Source of the DNA: Chromatiaceae bacterium
Lineage (GTDB): Bacteria > Pseudomonadota > Gammaproteobacteria > Chromatiales > Chromatiaceae
NCBI GenBank assembly: GCA_013426805.1
Contig: JACDZG010000031.1
Span: 1-63,478 of the forward strand
Reading direction: 5' to 3'
DNA: 63,478 bases
The translations under genes were made by a program, and so were the position numbers. The notes beneath the pieces are model-generated. The model was not told the origin of the DNA. It did no database searches and was given only the letters and a program-made list of their open reading frames with translations. Positions within the stretch are counted from its first letter, which is position 1. Each line of letters starts with the position of its first letter. Below are positions 8,644-16,317 of this stretch, piece by piece.

Positions 8644-10587
8644 TAGGATGTTCAATCTGACCCAAAATGGCGCCCAGTACCCCATGCAAGAACCGTCTTG
8701 CCGGGACGCACCGGCAGTCGAGGTTCGGCGCACGGGTGGTTATGATGACGCACGCCGCACGCGCTCAGACTCAGGCATCGACAAGCGCCCAACCGGTAGT
8801 CACACTGCAGGGGCGGTGACATGACCCTGGCGGAGAGCGCACGACGTGATGAACGCATTCAAGAGCCCCGTAGCCCGTTTGGCCCACCTGTTTCAGCAAT
8901 CACGCGATGCCTGGAAGGCGAAAGCGTTGGAGCGGCAGCAGCGACTGCGGGCCGCACAGGTCAAGATCCGCGATCTGGAGCACAGCCGCGCGCACTGGAA
9001 GGCGCGTGCGCTGAAGGCGGAGCGGGCCGCGGCCGCGGCGCCCAGCGATGACGCGCCGCGCGCGGTGCGACGACTCCCAGAGGACGTGCCCCCTGTCGGT
9101 CATCACTATTCGGTCACGGTCATGCAGTTGACGATGCGGATGTATCTGCACGCGGGGTTCGGCAGTCGCGGCGTCGCGCGGGCATTGACGCTGTTCGGCG
9201 CGCTGCTCCCGATGGCGACACCGGCCCACACCACCGTGCTCAATTGGGTCTATCGCTGCGGTCTCGCGATTCTCACGCGCCCACTGGAGTGGCGCACGGA
9301 TTGGATCTACGTCGCGGATCATACGATCGCCTTAGGCGCATCGAAGTGCCTGGTGATTCTGGGCATCCCGGCGGCGGCGCTGCGCCAGACCGGTTACAGC
9401 CCCCGTCACGACGCGATGCAGGTGCTGGCCGTGGAGATCACCACCCACAGTACGGGGGCGTGGGTCGCGGCGGTGCTCGGGCGCGTGGCGCAACGCACCG
9501 GCACCCCGGTGCAGATCGTTGCCGACCACGGCAGCGACCTGCGCAAGGGGATCGCCTTGTTTCAGGAGCAGGCCCCCGCCTGCGTCTATACCTATGATAT
9601 TTCGCATCGGATTGCGACGTTGCTCAAGGCCGGACGGGGGCACGACGCCCGCTGGGAGTCGTTGCTAGCGCACTGCCGCACCGCCTGGTCCTCTTTCCAG
9701 CAGACCGATCTCGCCTTCTTGCTGCCGCCCCGGCAACGCACCAAGGCGCGCTTTATGAACCTGGATATCCAGGTGCGGTGGGCCCAACGCCTCCTTGCCT
9801 ATCATGATCGCGGCGACTTCAGCGCGATCTGCGCCCAACAGGTGCTGACGTGGCCGGCCTGGGAGCATCTGCGCGCGCGCTTTGGCACCACCCGTGCGCA
9901 CCCATTGCGGGCCATCGTCGGCATTCGCTATCCCGACAAGGCCGCGTTTTGTCAGGCCCTGCAGACCCATGCCGACCTCGCGCGCGACGCGCTCGATGAC
10001 ACGTTTTGGCACCACACCGACACCGGGTACGGCCGCTTCATTGAGGGCTTTGCCTGGCTACTGCCCTACCGCGAGGACCTGGTGGGCTATGCGCAACTGA
10101 TGGCGCAATCCAAGCTGATTCAGTCACACCTCAAATCCACGGGTCTCCAGCGGAGTTCCCCCGAATCACTCCAGGCCGCGCTGCCACTGCCGTCAACGCT
10201 CACCCCACGGACGGCGATCTTCACCCAACAGGTGCTCGCGCACGTCGCATTGGAAGCGGCGAAAATCCCGGCTGACAGTATCTGGTTAGCCACCTCTGAT
10301 ATCATCGAATCGGTGTTTGGGAAATACAAATGCTTCACTGCCAAGGGGCCGCTTAAGGAGATCGGTAAGCTGGTACTGGCGATTCCTGCCTTCATCGCTG
10401 ACCTGACGATACCATTGATTCGGGAGGCGATGGAGTCAGTACGCACCATTGATGTCGAGCAGTGGGCGGAAACGCACATCGGCACGTCGATGCTGGCCCG
10501 GCGTCGGCATGCGCTGATCGATTCAGTGCCAAACACGAAAACTGCATGAACGTTTATTGCGATATATGAGGCAGATTGAACACCCTA
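8644..10587 (+). mobile_element. Complete insertion sequence, 1944 bp, with terminal inverted repeats and 9-bp target duplication
   Basis: Left end TAGGATGTTCAATCTGACC and the reverse complement of the right end TAGGGTGTTCAATCTGCC form imperfect terminal repeats. The element is bracketed by the direct repeat GCGCGCGAC at 8635-8643 and 10588-10596, a 9-bp target-site duplication. One transposase gene fills most of it. A second copy of the right end occurs at 1-53. I cannot place it in a named IS family with confidence; the lone ~570-aa DDE transposase is atypical of the common families. Confidence 0.9.
8846..10549 (+). CDS. DDE-type transposase of the IS
   Basis: 567 aa. The N-terminus is a basic helical/coiled-coil region (about 1-70, many Arg, Lys, Ala), followed by a helix-turn-helix-like segment. 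A probable DDE catalytic core shows D in WIYVADHTIAL (about 155), D in VQIVADHGSDLRKG (about 230) and E in ESVFGKYK (about 490). Start may be GTG 8846 or the adjacent ATG 8849. Catalyses movement of the element. The long spacing between the second Asp and the Glu suggests an inserted helical domain. Confidence 0.85.
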   Translation: MMNAFKSPVARLAHLFQQSRDAWKAKALERQQRLRAAQVKIRDLEHSRAHWKARALKAERAAAAAPSDDAPRAVRRLPEDVPPVGHHYSVTVMQLTMRMYLHAGFGSRGVARALTLFGALLPMATPAHTTVLNWVYRCGLAILTRPLEWRTDWIYVADHTIALGASKCLVILGIPAAALRQTGYSPRHDAMQVLAVEITTHSTGAWVAAVLGRVAQRTGTPVQIVADHGSDLRKGIALFQEQAPACVYTYDISHRIATLLKAGRGHDARWESLLAHCRTAWSSFQQTDLAFLLPPRQRTKARFMNLDIQVRWAQRLLAYHDRGDFSAICAQQVLTWPAWEHLRARFGTTRAHPLRAIVGIRYPDKAAFCQALQTHADLARDALDDTFWHHTDTGYGRFIEGFAWLLPYREDLVGYAQLMAQSKLIQSHLKSTGLQRSSPESLQAALPLPSTLTPRTAIFTQQVLAHVALEAAKIPADSIWLATSDIIESVFGKYKCFTAKGPLKEIGKLVLAIPAFIADLTIPLIREAMESVRTIDVEQWAETHIGTSMLARRRHALIDSVPNTKTA

Positions 10588-10951
10588 GCGCGCGACTGCT
10601 TTGGCAAACGCACCGGACGCTGACTCACCGGCTGAAGGCTGACCACAGATGCAGATGATTGAACGGTGTCATGCTTGCCTCCCCCCGCAGATCGCTCGAT
10701 GCAGCAGCCGAAGAACAATGTGCAATGACCGACCCAACCGTACTCCTCCTGCTGACCTCCCTCATGTGACCCCAATCTCGTGCTTCGGACTCCGTGCCCC
10801 ATCCCTGGTCTTGGAGCCAGCTTCAGCGTAGACTAATCTTCGGTATATCCACCCCCGTTGACTGCGAACCAAACATCGAGGAATCAGAAGGATATGCCAG
10901 CCCTTCGGGCCGCTGCCGCGGTCCGGAAATCAACATTAGACCCTTGCATAC
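10588..10951. other. Intergenic region between IS and the PP2C operon
   Basis: Begins with the right target duplication (10588-10596). I see no credible gene. The operon promoter presumably lies in the right part but I cannot pick out a clear -35/-10 pair. Confidence 0.6.
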
Positions 10952-12046
10952 ATGTTTCCAGCCTTTGCCGTAGTCAAAGAGTTCCTAGAATCCTGCCTCG
11001 CCCATTCGCCGGATCGCAGCGCAGATGCAGCTATCCCGGAGTGGTTTGCGATGCGTACCCACCAGGGCAGCGTGCGTTCCGATAACCAAGACCGGGTCTT
11101 AATGGCCCGATGGCAAGACGGGGGTCAGACCGCGTGGGTGCTCGCCGTCGCGGACGGGATCGGAGGCGGCAGGGAGGGTGCGGCGGCAGCCGCCAGCGCC
11201 CTGTCGGTATTCATCGCGGACTTGCTGGAACTCTCGGATGTTTCACTCCCCACGCAACTTGAGCGGGCCTCCCTGCGTGCCAACCAAACCGTTTATGAGC
11301 GCTGGCGCGGCAAGGAGGGGAGTACATTGTCGGCAGTCGGGGTTCGAGGCGAACAGCGGGCCTGGGTCAACGTGGGCGACTCACGCATCTACGGCATCGA
11401 CGCCCATGGGGATGTCTCACAACTGACCCAGGACGACTCCCTGCCGCTCGGGCGAGGATTGGTGCAATTCATCGGCATTGGACAGGGTTTGGTGCCCCAC
11501 ATCGGGGTGATTTCCCCAACCAATCAGCTTGCACTGATTACTACCGACGGTGTGCACCAGTATGTCGATCCCCTGCTACCGGCCTTGGCGAGAACCGCCC
11601 GACGTAATAATTCGGCGCTGGTCGATCGAATGGTTCACCTCGCACTGTGGTGCGGTGGCGAAGACAATGCAACCACCGCCATAGGGGTGCTCGATAGTTC
11701 GCAGGATGGCAGCCAGGCAGCCTGCGATGTTTGGACGCCTGGACAGCGTCATCGCTTGGTCCTGGGGTCCCTCGGCGCGCCGAAGGCAACCACCTCTGTT
11801 AGTGGCTCCCGGAAACCCACCAAGCCGCGCCGCGCAACCTCGAAACAAGGCAATACTCCTGCCGTAAGTCGCTCCAAGTCCGAACCGGGGAAGGTAGTCA
11901 GTACAACTACCTCCCATCCGGTATCCGACTCCGGGGTGCCCCCGAACGATCCCAGATCGCATCCCGACAAGCGCCCTGACCTTCTGGTGACCTTGGAGCC
12001 AGTAACCCTAGGGCAGGATTCCCCGTCGTCGACACAATCGGATTAA
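10952..12046 (+). CDS. PP2C-family Ser/Thr protein phosphatase
   Basis: 364 aa. PP2C motifs in order: metal-binding Asp in RSDNQDRV (about 42-49), VADGIGGGREG (about 65-75), WVNVGDSRIY, a TTDGVH segment, and the terminal EDNATTAIGV (about 232-241). The catalytic domain covers about 30-245; the remaining ~120 residues are a low-complexity Ser/Thr/Pro/Lys tail, likely disordered and itself rich in phosphorylatable residues. An internal ATG at 11051 is an alternative start just before the domain. It is the first gene of a four-gene operon and overlaps the next gene by one base (TAATG). It presumably opposes the kinase two genes downstream. Confidence 0.88.
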   Translation: MFPAFAVVKEFLESCLAHSPDRSADAAIPEWFAMRTHQGSVRSDNQDRVLMARWQDGGQTAWVLAVADGIGGGREGAAAAASALSVFIADLLELSDVSLPTQLERASLRANQTVYERWRGKEGSTLSAVGVRGEQRAWVNVGDSRIYGIDAHGDVSQLTQDDSLPLGRGLVQFIGIGQGLVPHIGVISPTNQLALITTDGVHQYVDPLLPALARTARRNNSALVDRMVHLALWCGGEDNATTAIGVLDSSQDGSQAACDVWTPGQRHRLVLGSLGAPKATTSVSGSRKPTKPRRATSKQGNTPAVSRSKSEPGKVVSTTTSHPVSDSGVPPNDPRSHPDKRPDLLVTLEPVTLGQDSPSSTQSD

Positions 12047-12990
12047 TGATGAGTCAGGCAGGCCGCTACGAATTCGACCCTCAATACATGGACTATAGCG
12101 TTCGCGCCCGCGACTCCCACCTTGATCGACACGTCATGGTGAAGCGGGGGTGGACCGAACAGCACCGCCCGCAGCTTCAATCCCAGATCGCTACTCTATC
12201 AGCCAGCCAAAGTCGTCATCTCGCAGACGTATACGACCTATTGTCGCTCCCAGACGACAAGTTGGCCATCGTCGAGGAGTCTATCGAGGGCCAAACGCTC
12301 ATCGAATGGATGGCCGCCAGGCCAACCGATGAGTGTAAAATCCTCCGTACCCTATTGCAAATCGCCAATGCGCTGCTCGCCTTGGAGGCCGCCGGGCTGG
12401 TCGCCGCATCGCTGGGCGCCGAGCACTGGCGCTTCGATGACGAGGGGATCTTAAACCTGTCGCTCTATCCGCTCTCCGATGAACGAGTCCTGGAGCCTCA
12501 ATTCGGGTCGGCAAACCGTTTACTCGAACTGTCCGGATACGCCAAGGAATTGGCTTTGCGATATACCCAAGCTACGGCCAAGCCACTCGTCGCGATGAGC
12601 GATCCTATGCTCACGGGTTTCCTGAACGGAGCTCCGAGCTCGGGCTCTTCCATCGCGCACTATCGCGAGCGAATCCACGCCCACTGCCTGCGAGATCGGC
12701 ATCGGGCAGTCGCGGTTTATCGGGGTCAGCCGACCGAGATGAACCGCGCTCAACCCACTCTGCGGCTAGCCCATCCCACGCCCGGCGTGGCGACCATCGT
12801 CCTCCATTACGATGGTCTGCAGTTCTTCGTTCACGAGTGTGTCGGCGAGGTTTATATCAACAATCTGCCTATCCCTGCAGGATCTGTCATCGCCGGCTCC
12901 TGCGTCATCACCTTGGGTGCATCGCCCCGTCCGTGGAGTGAACGCTATTTCGTGACTCTTGATATCACCCATCCGGAAGTGGTGTTCTGA
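12046..12990 (+). CDS. Pseudokinase-like protein with C-terminal FHA-like domain
   Basis: 314 aa. Residues ~10-225 read like a bacterial Ser/Thr kinase scaffold: a hinge-like VEESIEGQTLIEWM and a helix LLQIANALLALEAAGLVAAS where a kinase would run into HRDLKPxN. Neither HRD nor DFG is present, so it should be catalytically dead. The last ~75 residues resemble an FHA-type beta sandwich (VYINNLPIP...GSCVITLG), a phosphothreonine-binding fold. Placed between phosphatase and kinase with one-base overlaps on both sides, it is a likely adaptor or regulatory substrate. The assignment rests on pattern, not on a search. Confidence 0.55.
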   Translation: MMSQAGRYEFDPQYMDYSVRARDSHLDRHVMVKRGWTEQHRPQLQSQIATLSASQSRHLADVYDLLSLPDDKLAIVEESIEGQTLIEWMAARPTDECKILRTLLQIANALLALEAAGLVAASLGAEHWRFDDEGILNLSLYPLSDERVLEPQFGSANRLLELSGYAKELALRYTQATAKPLVAMSDPMLTGFLNGAPSSGSSIAHYRERIHAHCLRDRHRAVAVYRGQPTEMNRAQPTLRLAHPTPGVATIVLHYDGLQFFVHECVGEVYINNLPIPAGSVIAGSCVITLGASPRPWSERYFVTLDITHPEVVF

Positions 12991-14060
12991 TGTCTATCCA
13001 TACCCCTCAGGACGTTATCGCTGGTCGCTATCGTATTGACGCCTACTTGACCGCCGGAGGTATGCAGGAAGTCTATTCTGCAACCGATGAGGTGCTGAAT
13101 CGGCCTGTCGCCCTCAAGACCCCCTTCAACACATCGGGGGAAAAGCGGTTCGCCCGCAGCGCGAGCCTGAGCGCGCGGATCAACCACCCCAACGCCGCCC
13201 GTACCTTCGATTACCTGGTAGACAACCACCGCCAGTATTTGATCGAGGAGCTCATCGCTGGACGCAATCTGGATGCCCTGTTGGATGAAATTCCGCAATT
13301 CGACCCTGACGCCACGGCTTGGGTGCTCCACCACTTGGCACGCGGACTGGCGGCGGTTCATCGGCACAACATCGTCCACCGCGACCTCAAACCCGGCAAC
13401 ATCATGGTGCTGGGGGGGTGGGGCTTTACCGGACTGAAGATCACCGACTTCGGGGTGGCGCAGATGGCGGCCCACGAGATCGAGGAAGCAGCCCGTCTGG
13501 GCACGGTAACCACCTCCAAGACCGCCATCGGCGCGCTCCCCTACATGGCACCTGAGGTTATCGAGTCCCCGACTTCGCCCGAGCCACCAGCCGATATCTG
13601 GGCGGTTGGGGCGCTGGGGTATCAGCTTCTGACCGGGGACCTCCCGTTCGGGAAGGGTTTGCCTGCTGTGACGCGCATTCAAACCGCGGCGCCCCCACCC
13701 ATGCCGCAGGCGCTCCAGGTACACCCCCAATTCCGCCACCTCGGACGTGAGCTCTATGGCGTTATCCTGCAGTGCCTGCAGCGCGACGTGAGTCAACGCC
13801 CGGACGCGCTCCAGTTGGTCGAGTTGTGCGATCGCCTCTGCTATAGCCGCGTGGAGGAGCGGCGGATTGGTGTCGTCGAGGGGTATCCGGGGCGCAGCTT
13901 TGGTTTTCTGCGCCCGAAAAGGGGAGGCGAGCCCATCTTCTTTCACACGGAGAGCGTGGTCAGCCGTCTGCCGATGGTCGGCCAAGAGGCCTGGTTCCGC
14001 TCCTACGCAGGCCAGCCGCGCGATCGGGCCCACCCCGTGGTTCCCAAGAGGGCCCAATGA
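12990..14060 (+). CDS. Ser/Thr protein kinase fused to a C-terminal cold-shock domain
   Basis: 356 aa. Hanks-type kinase domain (about 12-280): glycine-loop remnant AGGMQEVY, VALK lysine, catalytic HRDLKPGN, DFG and APE motifs all present. There is no transmembrane segment, unlike PknB. The final ~65 residues (about 291-356) form a cold-shock-like OB fold: GVVEGY...FGFLRP, GGEPIFFH, GQEAWF and a PR..AHPVVP tail, matching RNP1/RNP2-type nucleic-acid binding motifs. The fusion suggests kinase activity gated by single-stranded RNA or DNA. Gene start overlaps the pseudokinase stop and its own stop overlaps the ATPase start by four bases. Confidence 0.88.
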   Translation: MSIHTPQDVIAGRYRIDAYLTAGGMQEVYSATDEVLNRPVALKTPFNTSGEKRFARSASLSARINHPNAARTFDYLVDNHRQYLIEELIAGRNLDALLDEIPQFDPDATAWVLHHLARGLAAVHRHNIVHRDLKPGNIMVLGGWGFTGLKITDFGVAQMAAHEIEEAARLGTVTTSKTAIGALPYMAPEVIESPTSPEPPADIWAVGALGYQLLTGDLPFGKGLPAVTRIQTAAPPPMPQALQVHPQFRHLGRELYGVILQCLQRDVSQRPDALQLVELCDRLCYSRVEERRIGVVEGYPGRSFGFLRPKRGGEPIFFHTESVVSRLPMVGQEAWFRSYAGQPRDRAHPVVPKRAQ

Positions 14061-15097
14061 GCAATATCCGTCTGGTGGACATCGAGGTATCAGGTTTTCG
14101 CGCTTTTCAGACGTCCTACAAGGTATCGTTCCGAAGCCCTCTTGGCGGCCCCACCGATGTGGTCGTTATCGCTGGGCCCAATGGCGCTGGAAAGAGCTCG
14201 CTCTTGGAGGCAGTCTTGATCGCGATGGGGCGGGAGCGGCTGATACGCAATTCGCTCAGCCGTGAGTCCGGCGACGACCATTGGCGGACGTTGATTCCCG
14301 ATATCGCATCGATTGCACTCACCTTTCACATTCGCAGTGCCCCGGGCACCGAGCTTGGCGCGTACGCCCCTTGCGATGTCCGGGTGGTGCGCACAGTCGC
14401 CGAATGGCGACTCGATCTGCTCAAAGGGGCTGAGGGACCTAGGCGCTTTTCCGAGCTGATTCGCCGTCAATTCGTCGACGAGCGACCTATTAAGTACCTC
14501 TCCTCGTGGCGCACCCCCTTCCAGCTCGGTGGGGTCAGGCTTTCGGGGCTGGCGGGGGAAGAAGTGGAGGACGAACGGTACCGCCTCTATCGACTGAAGC
14601 AGCGCATCGTCAGCGAACGAGCCAAGCGTGGCTTTTCGACCGAAGACGCCTCGGATCGTCGGTGGCTTGATCGCTTGAATGATATCTGGCGCGATTGGCA
14701 CGACTCGGGAGATACGTGGATCGACGCGCTCCCGACCGGGGAGATCTCGCAACCCTACGACCTCTTCATCCTGCGTGATACCCCTGGGATTGGGCCGCAG
14801 ACCATCTGCGAGCTTGATCGTGCCAGCTCTGGTGAACTGGAATTGGTGACGCTGGCAGGACAGCTTATCGTGGATGACTTTGACGGCCTCTTGCTCATCG
14901 ATGAGCCGGAGCTGCACCTCCACCCGCAATGGCAGGCAAGACTCCTGCCTAGCTTGCGCAAGCTCGCCCCGCAAGCTCAGATCCTGGTGGCAACGCACTC
15001 GGCCTACCCTTGGGATCAGGCGCTGCCGTTCCAGCGGGTGCTCCTACTGCCTGAACATGACCCGCGTGACCCGCGCCGCCGCGGGGAGGGGTTGTGA
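14057..15097 (+). CDS. AAA_21/OLD-like ATPase of the kinase-phosphatase operon
   Basis: 346 aa. N-terminal RecF/SMC-like fold FRAF....F, Walker A GPNGAGKSS (about residues 39-47), Walker B LLLIDEPELHLHP (about 277-289) and a switch histidine in LVATHSAYP. The lysine- and arginine-rich middle probably carries a short coiled coil. Such ATPases act as DNA-end or nucleotide sensors in OLD, Gabija, PARIS and Septu-like defence pairs. It is the last complete gene of the operon; a fifth gene begins inside its final codon (GTG 15094) but is cut off. The C-terminus is fairly short for the family yet looks natural. Confidence 0.85.
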   Translation: MSNIRLVDIEVSGFRAFQTSYKVSFRSPLGGPTDVVVIAGPNGAGKSSLLEAVLIAMGRERLIRNSLSRESGDDHWRTLIPDIASIALTFHIRSAPGTELGAYAPCDVRVVRTVAEWRLDLLKGAEGPRRFSELIRRQFVDERPIKYLSSWRTPFQLGGVRLSGLAGEEVEDERYRLYRLKQRIVSERAKRGFSTEDASDRRWLDRLNDIWRDWHDSGDTWIDALPTGEISQPYDLFILRDTPGIGPQTICELDRASSGELELVTLAGQLIVDDFDGLLLIDEPELHLHPQWQARLLPSLRKLAPQAQILVATHSAYPWDQALPFQRVLLLPEHDPRDPRRRGEGL

Positions 15098-15160
15098 CCG
15101 CCCTCTCGGCGCTCTATGCGGCCCAGCCGCTGGTGGTCTGGGGGGAAATAGGGGACGTAC
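15094..15160 (+). pseudogene. 5' remnant of a gene downstream of the ATPase
   Basis: GTG at 15094 overlaps the ATPase stop (TTGTGACC), the same coupling seen between the other operon genes. The encoded start, MTALSALYAAQPLVVWGE, is coherent for about 18 codons. It then runs into GGGGAAATAGGGGACGTACC, the kind of sequence found at RAYT/IS200-like element ends, and into REP palindromes. The PLVVWGE pattern would suit the first strand and Glu of a TOPRIM domain, the usual partner of such ATPases, but too little remains to be sure. Confidence 0.45.
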
Positions 15161-15344
15161 CACCATTCGCTCGCTTGAAATCGACCCGTTCGGGTCTTCA
15201 CCCGAGCCCAGAGGAAAAGCACTCGGCGTCAGGATATATCCCCAATTCCAGCGTCCGCTTATTGATTCCTTTGCTGTCGGCTCGCCACGGAGCGCCAATG
15301 ACCGCAGCTGGCCGATTGGTGACGGCCAGTGCCTCTAGCTCCCA

Positions 15345-15515
15345 CGCTCCCGCGTGGGAGCAGGTGCGGGCGCTCGGCGTCCATGCGGCAGACCGGACGC
15401 GGAGCGCCCGCCCGACACTCCCACGCTGGAGCGTGGGAGCGAGAACGGAGCCCGCTGGCCCTTCCGGCCCCTCTGGCTCCAACGCTCCTGCGTTGGAGCA
15501 CGCGCGGGCGCTCCC
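15345..15515. repeat. REP-type palindromic repeat cluster (left of RAYT)
   Basis: Several inverted repeats of the type CTCCCACGCTCC-CGTGGGAG and GCGGGCGCTC..GAGCGCCCGC in a row, ending with a variant (CTCCAACGCTCCTGCGTTGGAG). The same ~100-bp unit is found at 16134-16240 on the other side of the RAYT gene, in the same layout. Confidence 0.85.
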
Positions 15516-15528
15516 GCGTCCGGAAAGC

Positions 15529-16122
15529 TCACCATGCGATCGTGACCTCGATCAACCCCGCCTGTCCCGCATAATTGCGCGCACTGGAATACCGCCAATG
15601 CAGCGGATCGTCCACATAGCCCCGAGCGACCGGATTGTTGTGAATATACTCGAGCTTCTGCCGCAGCATCGCCTCCCCCTCGACCTGCTCCGGATGAGAC
15701 CCCTCCTGCCACACCTGATGCTCCCGGTCGGTCTTGTGCCGCGACTTGTGCCAGGCCAGCAGGTCCAGCACCGGGGAGCGGCGCTCGGCCAGCCGCTCGA
15801 CCATTCGGTGCGCCGTGAACGACTTGAAGCTGGCCAGCGCCTGGCTGAGGTCAGGGGCCTGCGCCAACAGGTGGCAGTGGTTCTCCATGATCACATAGCC
15901 GTATAGGACCAAGCCGCGCTCGCGCTGTAGAAAGGCGATGGAGTCAAACAAGATCTGTACGTTGGCGGGCTGGGTAAACAGCGGCAGCCATTGCACGATG
16001 ATGCAGGTCAGAAAATGCGGCGCCTTGGGGTCCAGGATGCGATAACGGTCGCGGCCCATGGGCTTGGTCTCCGGGGGGTTGGCGGATGGGGCAAGTTTCG
16101 CATCGGTGACTCCGGCTCCCAT
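15529..16122 (-). CDS. REP-associated tyrosine transposase (RAYT, Y1/IS200-like)
   Basis: 197 aa; the start may be the internal Met at 16059. The HUH-like metal motif is MENHCHLL (His-x-His, about residue 80), and the catalytic-tyrosine region is YIHNNPVARGYV followed by WRYSSARNY, the signature of the RAYT branch of Y1 transposases. These single-strand nucleases act on REP palindromes. It is flanked by matching REP clusters on both sides, forming a REPtron. The element sits precisely where the operon upstream breaks off. Confidence 0.9.
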   Translation of the reverse strand: MGAGVTDAKLAPSANPPETKPMGRDRYRILDPKAPHFLTCIIVQWLPLFTQPANVQILFDSIAFLQRERGLVLYGYVIMENHCHLLAQAPDLSQALASFKSFTAHRMVERLAERRSPVLDLLAWHKSRHKTDREHQVWQEGSHPEQVEGEAMLRQKLEYIHNNPVARGYVDDPLHWRYSSARNYAGQAGLIEVTIAW

Positions 16123-16133
16123 ACGACTCTACT

Positions 16134-16240
16134 CTGGCTCCCACGCTCCTGCGTGGGAGCAGGTGCGGGCGCTCTGCGTCCATGCGGCGGACCGGACGCG
16201 GAGCGCCCGCCCGACACTCCCACGCGGGAGCGTGGGAGCG
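16134..16240. repeat. REP-type palindromic repeat cluster (right of RAYT)
   Basis: CTCCCACGCTCCTGCGTGGGAG, a central GGGCGCTC....GAGCGCCC inverted repeat, and CTCCCACGCGGGAGCGTGGGAG. It is near-identical to the left part of the cluster at 15345-15515. Confidence 0.85.
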
Positions 16241-16317
16241 AGAAGACGACTTATGCAATTATTGAGCCTAAATGATTGGAAATAAATGAAAAGGGTAAAA
16301 GAATAGAGAAAAAAGGG

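Noticed and set aside
12945-14057. 370-aa minus-strand frame opposite the kinase
   Set aside because: Shadow of the kinase gene in high-GC DNA; the plus strand has HRD, DFG and cold-shock motifs.
15345-15515. CRISPR-like palindromic repeats
   Set aside because: Repeats are adjacent inverted REP units beside a RAYT gene, with no regular spacers.
15094-15906. 270-aa plus-strand frame following the AAA ATPase
   Set aside because: Only the first ~18 codons are protein-like; the rest runs through REP palindromes and antisense to the RAYT gene.
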